Shown: positions 1 through 12,600, counted from the stretch's first letter. The stretch: DNA of 64,000 bases from Azolla caroliniana (GCA_043228905.1 JBHGNT010000020.1:13144001-13208000); one strand, 5' to 3'. Numbers and translations: made by a program. Notes: a model not told the origin generated them from the letters alone.

Positions 1-3000
1 AGTTGACCCACCACAAGACAGTCTCGACGTAGTCAACAAGATGATGAAATGAGGGTAGTTAGGCCCCTTATTTATAGCGATACCCAAGGCCCCCAGGCAA
101 GTTTACACTTGGCCTAATGGGTTGTCTCAATCCCGAGGATTAAAAGTAATCCTTCCCTTCTTTACACTCTCGTTTAACCCTCACACTTATCCACGTGTAT
201 AGAATACTACGGTAAATTCTCACCACGGGATATTATATGGTCATGCTTGTAACACATAGGCTCTAGGTCATTAGGTAGTAGTGAATGGTTATCAAGGTAG
301 TCACCAAATGTTAATAGGAAGTTTTTTACTCGGATGCCACAATTTGACATAGACTAAGAAATATATTTAGGAGTGATATTCATTTAATTCCTAAGAAAAG
401 AATTAAGTAACCCCCTACTTATATGTTATTACAAATACTTGATTTATAGCCAACCCACCAAATGTAATGAAATAAGTGGTATTGTGTTAGATGTATGACA
501 GAAAGTAGCCAAATCTTCCTACATTGATGTGATACAAGTGGAAATATCAACTTTGTTGATCATTCTCTTATTTAGGATGTGAACATGTGTTCTAGTTTAT
601 TGTTACAAAGATTACTTGGATCTAATGTTAGCTTCACAATATGTAAGGTCTTAATAACCTTGACAATTGGGATTGTTTTGGAGTTGAATTACTCTACATA
701 AGCTAATATAGTTTGTTCAAGGACACAAACAACTTGAGTTTTGTATCAATTGACAATTCACAAGCCCAAATTATTAATTATTATAAAGCATGAGCTTAAC
801 CCATTGTCAACATACAACAATAGTTTGGGGATGATTCTTCAATGTACAATTAATGGTGTTATCTTTGAGTTTGGGAGGATTTATGCCCTCTATTGATTCA
901 TGTGTCAATGCTCTACAAGGGTATATGGTAGGACATGTTCATCCTACCCTTTGAAAATGCCCTTGTATGGGGATTTTAATAAGTCACCCAATATAAGTGA
1001 TAATACAATTGACCTTTCACATACATTGTTAGAGTATTAATGTAATTGGGATATTATACCCAATCAGTTGGCTTGTGTAGACTTGTGGAAGGATTTGGGT
1101 ATAAATGTACCAAGTATTACATTCCATCCATATACTCATTTGAACTACTATGCTCAATTGGATAAATGATATATAATATGTGCTAATCAGTTGGATGATG
1201 TCATATATAAAAGGTATGTGGATGATGCTTTTCAACTATCTTGATTATGTTTCCTTATGACTATAACTATATTATATCCCTCATTTTATTGATGTCCATC
1301 TTCCTCAAAAGCAAGTATTGGTCATCGAATATAGTTATCTCAAACATGTGCTATTCGTAGATATGGTATATTCAATCAAGCTCATGTAATACACGGAGAT
1401 GCACTTTGATATTGATTTAACTTGGACAACACTCATTGGCGTATTACAAATACCATTCAAGAGTATGGTTGATTGGGTGTCTAATTCAACGTATAATTCT
1501 TTATGAAGAAAAATTAGGTTGTTAGTCATTGATATAAATATCACATAGTAGACCGATCTGTTGGAGAAGAGGATGTGTTTTGTAGGGCAAAACACACATT
1601 GTTAACTAGTTTGCAAAGAGTTTAGCAAAAGCTAGCCTTATTGGAAAATAACCACTTGGACATTACATGTCTCCTTTAAAGTAGTGCAATCAATATTGAT
1701 GGCTTGCCTACAAAACTATTCACGCCCTATTAATTGGACCATTTACTCATGTCACTGCTTTTGTCGTCACAACAACAATTTGATTGGTAGTAAAATAGTG
1801 GTAACATAACTATCCCCATGAATGCAATATCAACTTGGTTTCAAGGGCATGGGAATTCTCCCTAGGAAATCACAAGATGAGAGAATGATGGAAGGCTAGC
1901 TTTGTCACACTTTGGAAACCAAGTTTTCCAATTAAAGCAAAGGTGTTATCGTGGCGATGCTCAATGGGTATACCTTTTGCTAGATCTACTTAGTGGATAA
2001 GTTGCACCTAAAATCATCCATAGTGCTAATTGATGTGGGCATTAATCTAGTTCCTTAAGAAACTCCTAACATAATATAATTCCTAAAGGAATTTGCTATT
2101 GTAAAATCTTATTAGCTAATAATTTATCATTGTCTACATTGACCTAAATTCAGTCTTGATGTTCAATACTTGGTTTTGAAAGGGCAAAGCATGTGATTTG
2201 AAACAAAATTCCGTGGCAAGAGACAAGTTAGAGTGTACTTGCCAATCCTTTAAGAGATCCCTTTGTTGGTTCCATCTTAATCATAGTTCTTGACAATGAT
2301 GAACAATGGATTGTGTGACTATTTCTAGGAGAAACAAGCACAAGCTTGATTCATGGGTTTGCCACAAACAAGTGGTGGATCGTAGATGCAACCCTACATA
2401 TACAAATTTCAATAAAATTATTTTTCTTATGTATTGGAATCTTGTGGAATGTGACCCTTATTTTTCTTGCCAATTTTGTGGAATGTAGGCCAAGCCTATG
2501 TATTTTGAAAATCAAAATATCTTTGGTGTTCTTCTTTAGTTAGCTAATTCTTTAATTTGATAGTTCAATTGCTTGGATTAATTTGATTGTGGATAAACAC
2601 TTCTTTACCTATAACCATATGGATGCCAAATATATGCACGTATATGCTCTAATTGTGTTTTTAGGGAATGAGAAATCGGTTCTAGTATAAAATGTGGTAT
2701 ACATGTATGATGTAACCATAAACTTTAATTATTATGGATATATTGGATCAAGCTATTCAATGTGACCCTTATTCTCGTAATGACATAACTTTGAACTTCA
2801 TTTCTCTCAATTGATTCTAGATTTAAATCATTATGTAAATGGGTGTCCATCTCATTAGAAATGATGATGGTATTCTATTTTAATTATTCTTATTTTTCTT
2901 GATTTCAGTTTTAGGCTAGTAAACTATCTTGGTTCATATAACTCCTTTGTAAAAACATACAAACTTCATATATGTTGACCAAGTTATATGCCAATCTTTG

Positions 3001-3167
3001 GGGGATCACATTTTTATTGATTTATAACAATTACATGCTTGAGCTACAATACATAATGTGCAATTTAGGATGCATTGGCAATTTAGGATCACACAATAGG
3101 AGCCATATTCTAAGGCTACATGATACTTAAACCACAATAATTGTTATGCCATTAATTGCTTAGTATC
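1..3167. other. AT-rich intergenic sequence
   Basis: I see no supportable host gene here. Open frames are short and lack codon structure. The only protein-like trace is on the + strand around 1885-2000, where one frame reads like the start of a LINE zinc-binding domain (LWKPSFPIKAKVLSWR) before meeting stops. That reading is weak. The rest is AT-rich spacer. Confidence 0.6.
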
Positions 3168-3173
3168 CTATTG
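3168..3173. repeat. Left target-site duplication of the LTR element
   Basis: CTATTG here is repeated exactly at 4751-4756, immediately outside the two ends of the LTR element. This is the expected footprint of integrase-mediated insertion, although six bases is one more than the commonest length. Confidence 0.65.
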
Positions 3174-3333
3174 TGAAATGCACATAAAAGGGATCCAAAC
3201 CAACGTACTTACCTTATTACTTCTTGCTCAATTTATAGTCGATACAAAGGTACCCATTTGGGTTGGCTTAGCTACATGCATGCTACAAAGGGTGTGCTAA
3301 AAGGGTGGCACAAATTAACACATGCACACCACA
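3174..3333 (-). repeat. 3' LTR of gypsy-like relic
   Basis: This 160-bp copy matches 4614-4750 along its length, with one extra block of roughly 20 bp. On the minus strand it starts TGTGGTGTGCATG and ends TGCATTTCA. The purine tract lies directly beside it. Confidence 0.7.
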
Positions 3334-3559
3334 TTTCCCCCTAGAGAGAAACAAGGAGGTTTACGACATGGGGAAAGGATGAAGATCAGAAGATGGGCCT
3401 GGGGTGGCATAGGGCTTGATGCGCACGACATGGACGGAGGTGAATCGACCGTTGAAATTGCGTCGGAGCAAGTACGTAGTCGATTTGATGGCACGAATTA
3501 TGGTGAATGAGTCGATCCATTGGTGCATGAGGGATTCACGGAGACTGCGTCGTTAGACT

Positions 3560-4060
3560 AGGAAGTAAACAAGGACTTTGGTACCATCAACATAAGTTGG
3601 GGTAATTCAACCTCGTAGTGCTGCTTCTGGCGCTGCTCTGCAACTTGTAGGTTTCAGGAGCTGGCTTGTCGAAGGAGGGGGAGCATCTGTTGGAGATAGA
3701 GCCCCCAAGCGGCACTATCCATGTTGGCAATTTTGCAATGGACATAAATGGACGATTTTGGTGGGAGGCGAGGGTCGCGCCCATAGAGTGCTTGAAAAAG
3801 GGTTGATCCAAGTTTACGCATGACGGATGTATTGTAGGCATGGGCGACGAAAGGTGAGATTTGATCCCAAGTTTAATGGCATGGATCGATGTAAGCGGGA
3901 ATCTCCTGCTTGAGGGTCTTGTTGAGACGTTCGGTGAGGCCATTTGTTTGAGGATGGTATGGGGACGTAAACACTTGTTGGACACCTAGTCGAGCTGCAA
4001 CGACGTTGAGGACATCCCCGGGGAACTGGAGGCCCTGATCAGATAATAGTTGGACGGGGT
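3560..4060 (-). pseudogene. Broken integrase C-terminal half of gypsy Pol
   Basis: Reading the minus strand in pieces gives a 'SDQG..F' stretch, then SPYHPQTNGLTERLNKTL, then an ALYGRDPRLP motif. These are the order and spacing of the end of a Ty3/gypsy integrase core. A stop codon interrupts the segment after the ERLNKTL motif, and a one-base shift separates the next block from ALYGRD. No functional protein is possible. The block lies between a degraded protease and the element's 3' LTR. Confidence 0.75.
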
Positions 4061-4200
4061 TAGTGATGGAAAACGAGCTATCAATTGGCGGATGGAGATC
4101 AATCGCTCCTGTGGACTGAGGGCACCTGGACTTGGCTAAGGTGGGGAACAGGGGGGCTACCGTGTAGGAGGGGGATCAAGGGAGCTAGTGGGACAAGAAG

Positions 4201-4608
4201 TTAGTGGGCAACAAAATCAATTATAGCATGATGCTTGAGGAACCAATTGCAACCTAAGGTGAGGGGGAAGAGTTGGTGGGGCAAGACATAAAAGTGGTGT
4301 GAGAAAGTGAGATTGCTTAAGGTAAGAGTGGTATAGATGTTGGTGTTCACAAAAAAGGACTTGGATGGAGTGTTGGATGTCAAGGGTCCTAATTGGTGAA
4401 CAAAGGTGGCGCTAATGGAAGAGATACTACTACTAGAGTCTAACAAGCTGGTGTGGGTGGAGTGACTAATGGTGGCGAGAGCGGTGCATACATGCGAAGC
4501 GGAAGAGACGAACGGTTGGACGTGGGGGGAATTGGAGGCGAAGGGAGGGAATTGGGACACCATGAGCGAGGTGGTGGTGGCTAAAATTTTATCCCACTTC
4601 TCCACCAA
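4201..4608 (-). pseudogene. Degraded retropepsin-like segment of gypsy element
   Basis: A 135-codon open frame resembles the aspartic protease region of gypsy polyproteins. It has a LLDSSSSISSISATFV segment where an active-site D-[ST]-G is expected, and later HFYVLP and LGCNWFLKHHAIIDF, which match the flap and C-terminal strands. The glycine of the catalytic triad is replaced, so it should be inactive. It lies just inside the 5' LTR on the minus strand, and its downstream neighbour is integrase rather than reverse transcriptase. Retropepsin identity rests on motif order only. Confidence 0.6.
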
Positions 4609-4613
4609 TTACG

Positions 4614-4750
4614 TGCAATGCACATAAAAGGAATCCAACCTAGCTTACTTAGCTTCTTACTTTTTATAGTCGATACAAAGGTATCCATTTGGGTTGGTTT
4701 AGCTACATGCATGCTAAAAGGGTGGCACAAAGGAACACATGCACACCACA
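4614..4750 (-). repeat. 5' LTR of gypsy-like relic
   Basis: This 137-bp copy pairs with 3174-3333. It is followed on the right by CTATTG (4751-4756), matching 3168-3173. I could not identify a primer-binding site matching the initiator methionine tRNA in the adjacent internal sequence. Confidence 0.7.
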
Positions 4751-5045
4751 CTATTGAGGCCATTGATGTCTAAAACTTTTCCACCTCTATTTTGAGCCTA
4801 TTGTTGATCTCAATATCCGAAAGCTTGCTAAGAATTATGCTTCTATCATGCTAGTTTCAAACTAATGTGATGACACAAACCAGAGTTAGTCATTACAAAG
4901 AGTACGGGGGCTTGTTTAGATTGGACAAAAGTTAGATCTAATGGGAAATTGAGCCATGTACCACCAACCAACCAATAGAGAGAGAGTTTGAATTTTTTAC
5001 TTGTGGGAGAGGCATGAGGAGGAATGAGTAGCGTGTGGTGCCTTA

Positions 5046-5352
5046 TAGGAATCGACAACGGCTCGGCTCAAGCCTGAACCGAATCGTTAAACCGTTTTAA
5101 ATGATTTGGTGGTTTGGTTTAGGCTCGAGCTTCCTTAACCGGTTTGAGCTCGGTTTGAGGGGTGGCTCAAGCCGAACTGAACCGATTTGGGTGAGACCTG
5201 TTTCCAAACCGTTCAAGACTTAATCGGCTTGGCCAAACCTGTTCCAAGGCAAACCGGTTTAGGAACCAGTTCGGCTCCAAGTTTGGAAAATCCAAAATTG
5301 GTGAAGGGCTACCAAACCGGTTAAGCCAAAACCGAACCGTTGCCGATTCCTA
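5046..5352. mobile_element. hAT-like MITE with TAGGAATCG termini
   Basis: This is a 307-bp non-coding element rich in AACCG/CGGTT. Its left end reads TAGGAATCGACAACGGCTCGG, and the reverse complement of its right end starts TAGGAATCGGCAACGGTTCGG, so it has terminal inverted repeats of about 20 bp with two differences. The flanks GTGCCTTA (5038-5045) and GTGCCTCG (5353-5360) agree at six of eight positions, which fits an aged 8-bp target-site duplication as made by hAT transposases. It carries no transposase and lies about 1.3 kb upstream of the ATG18-type start codon. Confidence 0.72.
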
Positions 5353-6689
5353 GTGCCTCGGGTCGAGTCGAGTCTCTTTCTGCAGAAGAGAAAAGAGAAG
5401 TTTTGGTTGTGTGGAAAAGAGAGAGAAGAATTTGATACCAAGACGTCTGGTTTTTTCCTTCTTCTTTTTTTTGCGTGTGGCCCGTCTACCTGCGAAGCGG
5501 TTTGTGAAAACCGCTGGTTTTCCGAAACAGCGGTTTTCCTATTAACAGCCCTCTGTCTCTCTCTGTCTCTGTCTCTCTGTGTGTGTGTGTGGCGCCTCAT
5601 CCTCATCCTCATCATCGCGTATCCTCTGCGTTACGTTTTCTCTGCGTTTTCCTTCTTCTTCCTAACCCTAACCCTAACCCTAACCCTAAGACTATCCCTA
5701 TCGCTGTCCCTGAACCTGACCTAATTTTGTACCGCATCAGGATCACATCTGCGTATCTGCTCTTACGTATATTCTTCTTCTTCTTCTTCTTCGACGACGA
5801 CGACGACCCTTCGCCGCAGGTTTTTCTGTACACCCTAATACGATCGCGAGTCCGTGTGCAGAGTAAGAGACATCCTACTCCCATCCGATGTTAATTTGTT
5901 ATCTTCTTTCACACATCTACGCTACGCGATCTGAGCAGGAGAAAGCCACTAGGGTGTCTGCCGAAACCCATACTTATGAACAGGACACAAAGCTTAATAC
6001 GTATAATTCTATTTTGTTGATTGGGTTCGGAAGTTCGGAAGAAGCTGTTGGGTGAGACAGAATAGCATCTATTTTGGAAGTTCGATTTCGTTTGTTCCGA
6101 AATGACAAATTAAGGCTGCTAATCCGCTTCGTAAAGATCCTATACAGATAATAGAACATGGAAAACTACTTTCCCTAATTGAATCTGTGAAGGGCTGTTT
6201 CTGGTATTAAAACGAAAGAAACAGCCTGAGTATGCAAAAGGGTTGTCATTGTAATCCATATATAAATTTAGTGGATTTTTCCGAGCTCGAGGTATAAATT
6301 CCCTGGTTTTCATCCTGGCTCGAAACGACATTCCTTTATGCTCAACACTGACTACCTGGCTTTGGTCGCACAAAGCAACCCTGATCAATGGCCTCTTTGT
6401 TGTTGGCAAAAGAAAAACAAATGGGTTTTGATGACACAAAGTGAGTGTCACTGTACATGACAAAACAACCCCGCCTTTTCAAGAAATTCAGTTTCTGGCT
6501 CCTGTTGGAACACGAAATAAGTCTTGTTCCTGGATGACAAAGACGACCATATTTTCTGATCAACAAACAACTCTTTTTTTCTGATTGGTTAACCATCTCT
6601 GTTTTCTGGTTGAAAAATATCCCTGTTCTCCGTCCAACAAAACAACCCTGATTTCGGGTTAAGAAAATAATCTAAGTTTTGGGTTGATC
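5353..6689 (+). promoter_or_regulatory. Putative promoter and 5' leader of the ATG18/BCAS3-type gene
   Basis: The region is pyrimidine-rich and full of simple repeats typical of plant leaders: CT and GT runs at about 5550-5592, a CCCTAA-type telomere-like run at 5661-5689, CTT repeats at 5772-5792 and CGA repeats to 5808. From about 6180 to 6689 it contains loose 35-50 bp repeats built around CTGGTT, AACAAC and CCCTG. I cannot place the transcription start, and an intron within the leader is possible. Confidence 0.5.
5661..5689 (+). repeat. Short telomere-like CCCTAA repeat
   Basis: Four consecutive CCTAAC units with flanks form a hexamer (TTAGGG on the other strand) rather than the usual plant heptamer TTTAGGG. 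It is too short to be a telomere, and sits among other microsatellites in the presumed leader of the downstream gene. Confidence 0.8.
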
Positions 6690-9600
6690 ATGAATGATGG
6701 TGGTTTGCAAGCCTGTTCTCCTAGAGCAGGAAAAAGTGGCCGGTTCTTTCCTAGGTCTTTTAAAGCCATAATTCGAAGTGCTAGTAGCTTGGCTTCTACA
6801 GTGCGATCTGCTAGCTCTTCTGTTGTTTCCACCATTGCTTCTAATGATAAAGATCGACAATGTGAGCAGGTAATTCCCTACATATCGGAATTTATTACAT
6901 CTAGCATTTTTTCTCTAGTTCTGTATTCAGTTTTTGAGTTCATGCTAGCAAACTGGTGTGTATGGTAATCATGATAGATGATTAGAATGTGTTTAATACC
7001 AAACTAGGGTGTAGGGTTGACCTTGTAGTGTGAAACCGCTACAGCTAACAGCCTAAATATGATCAAGAGCAGTGAAAGTTACAGGCTACCCTACTATTGT
7101 CGTGGGGCAATCTATGTAAGTCCATGTTTGTGAGGTGAAAGTTAGACATTTAACTGGCAATTCCATAACTCACTGTACAACCATTCTTTTTACGTTCTGA
7201 TACATATTTATCTTTAATCAATGTGAAGAGAGCTAGTTGCAATAAGCAGGCAATCGTGAATGAAGATTGTTTGTTACATTGAGAGGTGTACCTAATTGTA
7301 AGCATTTGAAAAGCTTTAATTTGGACATTTAAACATACCTCTTAAGGTCATCTAACTTGCTCCACATTGGATTAACAATGTCTCCAAAAATAAAATGTAT
7401 AGCCCATAGACAGCATCCGTTTTACTTCATTTATATTGTTTGTATATCGAGCCAATGTGAAGCAAGTTAAATTTATGTAAAGGAACAATGCTGAGTTAAG
7501 ACTGTTTGGAACTGTATGAAACACTTTGAAATGAAGGCTTGTCTTACTTTAAAAAAGAGTCTCCATGTGATTGACGTTTTCAATCCTAATTTTTTTATCT
7601 CAGGCCATGGGATTAAGGATGCTTTCTAATTCATTCAGTTTGTCATTGACCTAGGGAAATTGAAATATTTGGCTTTTGAGCCATATATTTTTATGTAGTT
7701 TAGTGAGATATGTCAATTAAAACATTTCCTTTCAAGGCATCTGCTATAATGTGCTAGACAGTGCTAAGTCATTCAATTTATCATTTTTTTCCGCTGTACT
7801 GTTTAACTTGTTCCAGTCATTGAGAGTTTTTCGTTATGGTTACAGTTGCAATGGGCAGGATTTGATAGAATAGAATTAGGGCAAACAAACATTCGGCGTG
7901 TCCTATTGCTAACGTATCCTAATGGATTTCAAGTGTGGGATGTTGAAGATGCTGATGATGTATGGGAGCTTGTTTCCAAGAGAGATGGTCCAGTTGCTTT
8001 TTTACGGGTCCAACCACAGCCCTTTCCAGAAACATCGGATGGAAGCTTAAAGGCATCCAGACCCCTGCTACTAGTTGTGACTACAGAGGCCACACCTTGT
8101 CGGGGCAATGTTGTTCAGGGTGGACTTGCTAATGGATATGGGGCTGTTGTAGGGAGTTCCCTTACGCCGGGGGAGAATGATTTTGTTCCAACTCTGGTCA
8201 AATTCTACTCTTTAAGGAGCCATGCATATGTACATACTTTGAGATTTCGAACTGCTATATATGCTGTCCGATGCAGTTCTCGAGTTGTCGCAGTTGCACT
8301 TGTTGCTCAAGTATGTTTCCAGAAATTTTGAGTTCCATATATAGAGTTTAATCCAGGAGTTTCAGTAACAATGTGGTATTTTACATTTTTTTCTTGTAGC
8401 TATATTGTTTTGATGCAGCAACACTTCAGAGTACCTTCAGTGTGCTTACATATCCTTCCCCTCAGCCTGCACTCAATGGCCTGAATTTTGGGTATGGTGC
8501 TGTGGCTGTTGGGCCAAGGTGGTTGGCCTATGCTGCAAATCAACCTCTTGTCTCTAATACTGGACGAGTTTCTCCCCAACATCTCAATCCATCTCCTGTT
8601 GTTAGTCCATCCACTTCCCCTGCCAATGGAAGCTTTGTTACACATTATGCAAAGGAATCAAGCAAGCAAATTGCTGCTGGAATTGTGACATTGGGAGATC
8701 TTGGGTATAAAGCAATTTCAAAATATTACTCGGATGGTGTTGGATCACCAGTGCCAGGAAGTCCATTCCTTAAGGGAACTTCAAATGGCCACCCTGAACA
8801 TGCAGGGACTGTAAGTCACACAAACTACATGCAGTTTTTACTTTTTTTAGCATATCATAGAATACAGAAATCGAATGGTTGACCCACTAAACTCATTTGC
8901 TATAGGTGACTGTACGTGATTTTGTTACCAAAGTCGTGATTGCACAATTCAGAGCTCACACGAGCCCCCTTTCTGCGCTGTGCTTCGATCCCACTGGCAC
9001 TCTTTTAGTCACTGCCTCGATTCATGGGCATAACATAAATGTCTTCCGGATAATGCCAGCTACAAATATGAATGGAGCAAACACAGGCTTATATGATGCA
9101 AGCGCTTCACATGTACACCTCTACAAGCTTTCTCGTGGAATGACTAATGCGGTAAGATCCTCTACCTGAATACCTATCTGGGGGAATGTCTTAGATGATA
9201 TGGTCCTCTAGGTGAGTGTCAGTAAGGTTTCTATTTATCCAGTTTAATAAAATTGTTTAGCTGGTTTCGACAATGTTGTTTCTGATTTTTGTAATATTTA
9301 TTCATATACTTAACCGTAAGTTAACAAGAATGCTGAAAAAGGATCTTAAATTCATGTGTTTTCTGCTGCCTTAGTACAGTGTCTATTCCCTACCTAACCC
9401 AGGCTTTTGAAGTTTTTGAGTTCCATGTAGGCCTCTCACTAGCTTTATATTTTCTTCTTATTCACAGCTTAACTAGTTCTGTTCAACTTTGATTTGCATG
9501 AACTTAATGAAGAACCAAGGACGTACAGCTTGCAATGGCACATTTTTATCGTCATGCTGCTGCATGAAAATAGACACTACTGTTTCCTTGTGTAGGGAAA

Positions 9601-12600
9601 ACCTCTTATCTGGACTTGTTTTATTTTCCTTTTGTCAAAGTAGCCTACTTGTCTATTTCAATTATGCATGAAAGATTGTGAGAAAAATGTAAGCTTTTTG
9701 GCGCATTGGACATCATTAGTGCAAGATCAAATAGACTGCTTTTTCAGGATTATCAGATAGATAGCTTTATAGTGGCTTCATTGTACTGGATTCTACATTT
9801 TGAGTACATATATGAAGTCTATTGTTTCCCCTTAAAACAGCCAGTGACCTTTTTTAAAAAAAATCCTGTAGATGAAGAGGAGTTGCTGATTTCTCCAATC
9901 CGTCCAGTGTTATTTCAGATAAATCATTGGGTACTAATAGAGCTATCGAAGGTTGTCTATTGAAGAAGCCACTCGCCTCTTAAGAGCAATGAGCATATCT
10001 TCTATATAGTGAATGAAAACTAAGGTTTTGCAGAATTATAATGAATATGTATTATGCATTCAGCATATAATGATGAAGCGAGAATACAAATTATTACTGT
10101 TTCAGTAGGATGTATCTAGCTTTCAAGTGGGAGCTTCTGAATGTCGTCTACTATTGTGGTCCTCCCATTGCTAATTGCCCATTTTCTAGCTCATGAAACG
10201 TAATTAGTCATCAAGAGGCGGAAATGCATTACTGAAGTTGCAAGGAGCAAAGTTCATTATGCTATGTCAACTTATCTTGTAACTTGTCTGATAACTCAAT
10301 TCATATCCTTATTGGTATAGCACTCAAGAATGATGTGTTTCCTCTCTTCTCAGTGGAACATGGGTTTCCTAGATCAATGTGAGGAAGGACCTTTTCAATA
10401 TTTGGGAAATAATCATCTTTTTTCTGAAGAGTCCACCTACCAGAAGATATTTACTATTGTATGTTATGTTCCATATGATCTCTTCAATGAGCTGTTGCTC
10501 CATTTATTCTCCAATTGCAATGAATTCTGCCTTTGCTACATGGATTTGTTCCTGAACTTATTGAATTGAGCTGACTAGCCTTCAAAGGAAGACAATCAAC
10601 TTTGCCTCATATCTTTATGCTTATCCTTCTCCTCTGCTTTTGCTACATGGATTTGTTCTTGAATAGCCATTGAAGGAAGGCAATCAACTTTTAAGTTTAT
10701 TGCTCTCCTCTGATAGTTTGATTTATATCAAATTGAAAATGGTCTCAAGCTTTGACTCAACATTAATTTGGTTGTTGTAGTGTGAGTGAACCTAAGAAAC
10801 TCACTCATGGTGACTAAGGACGGTTAAGTTGCAAATGAGTTCATACACGTCAACATTGGTATGATGAGAGCACAGCATAAGATGTATTGTCATTTTAGTT
10901 AAAGAATGTTAAGTTGCAGAATGGTTCATGTCTATAAATGACTATGAAGATAAAACAGGCTCACTTCCACTGACCACTGATGGTGGTAAAGGCTTAGGTA
11001 ATGCTCAACAAAGAAGGGTTAATGTGCAAAGGCAAATGGATTTACTTAAATATTAAGGATGACGTGATTGAAAAATGCAGAGGAAGAGGGAGTGCATGTG
11101 GAAAAGTAAGAACTGTGACTTACACCCACCCCCTCATTATTCATGTCGACAACCAATTATCATTCAAAAGTAGGCAATGGATGTTAAAGCCGTACTCAAG
11201 CATCAGTGTTGTGTAATTGCCTGGAGGGCAATGCTGTGCATGTCCATCTGGATATAACACCAACATGGGTATCCATTGGCGGTATTGAACTCAGGACTTC
11301 AGGATTTGGAGAAACGTGCTCTTTATAACTGAGAGGATCTCAATTATACTTGAGACGATCAAAGAAGCAAGCTCTGCCTCTTGGAAGACAAACCAAACAT
11401 ATATATTTTTCTCAACAGGACCAATATATTAAAAAAGATGCTATTCAATTTAAAAGATAGGGAAATGAGTCACTCTCCAAATTTAATCTGCACACCCTCC
11501 TTCGAGAAGAAAAACAAGTATTATCGAAATAAATGATGAGAATATTCTACTTGAGTTTGCAAATATGAAACAGTTTTCAGTAAAGTTATGCATAAAATGT
11601 GTTTTGAAGAGTATTGGATAAGCAACCAACAGTGTAAAGCATTTTTTTGAAATCTTATAAATGTTATACTCATTATTTGATGTGTCGTTTAATCTGTTTT
11701 TTAAATTTATTAAGTTATATATTTGTATCTATAAAATAGAAACAGTTGTGTATGCTTTTTTTTTGGGTAGTCTATTCACCTTTCATATTATCAACACTCA
11801 AGACATTAAAAGTATTCATAAACACTATAATTATATCTTATCTTAGGAAAGTAATTATGTTTATGCAAAAATCAAATCCCTTTTTCACATCAACATGTTG
11901 TATGGTGTGTTTTGAACAGGTCATACAGGACATAGCTTTCAGTGAGGATAGTCATTGGCTTGCAGTAAGCTCATCTAGGGGTACAAATCACTTGTTTGCT
12001 ATATCACCTTTTGGGGGTACAGCAAAGCCATCCACAAATGGAACTGATCATGTATTCGGAGCAATGACACCATGGTGGTCAAATGTGGGTCTGATAAAAT
12101 CTAGTCAGCAGGCTTCTTCACTTCCACCTCCAGCTACAGTAAATTCATCTGTCATTAGTAGAATAAAGAATGGGAATAATGGTTGGCGGGGTACAATGAT
12201 GGATGCTGCTTCTACCACCTCCACAAGTGGGAGGACAACATCTTTTGGGGCAGCCGTTGCTGTCTCATTTCATGATGGGCAAGTTTACAAACTGGAAGTG
12301 GATGGTGTTCAAAATGGTTTAAAGGAACAGCTTTGGGTCCTTTCTCCTTCTGGGCACCTTATTCGGTATGGCCTTCGTTTTTTAGCTGATTCTGAAGGCT
12401 ATACCGATAGTGCTCCATCGCAAATAACAACTGTAGAGGCATTGGATGTGAGAGTGGTGGTAGAACCATTGCAGAAATGGGATGTGTGCCGTCGACCAAC
12501 CTGGGTTGAACGAGAAGAGAAAATAAATAACTCAGTCACTCATGATATTTGTCATGATGCCTCAAACTGTGGTAGCTTGGAATCCTGCTATAACAATGGT

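Larger units (their letters stand above)
3174..4750 (-). mobile_element. Internally deleted Ty3/gypsy-like LTR retrotransposon relic
   Basis: Two direct repeats, 3174-3333 and 4614-4750, both begin TG and end CA on either strand and flank an internal region read on the minus strand. A purine tract (AGGGGGAAA) abuts the 3' LTR at 3334-3343, as expected for a polypurine tract. From right to left the interior encodes a retropepsin-like segment (4608-4201) and then the end of an integrase (about 4060-3560), finishing with a short tail like the end of gypsy Pol (VHVVRIKPY) before the purine tract. Reverse transcriptase and RNase H, which should lie between protease and integrase, are absent. The integrase frame carries an in-frame stop and a frameshift. 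The 132-160 bp LTRs are unusually short. CTATTG is duplicated outside both ends. The element is dead. Confidence 0.8.

Noticed and set aside
5259-5884. Several overlapping frames on both strands with HTHTQRDRDRERQR and HPHPHH runs
   Set aside because: They read through microsatellites and the MITE; both strands are equally open, as expected for simple repeats.
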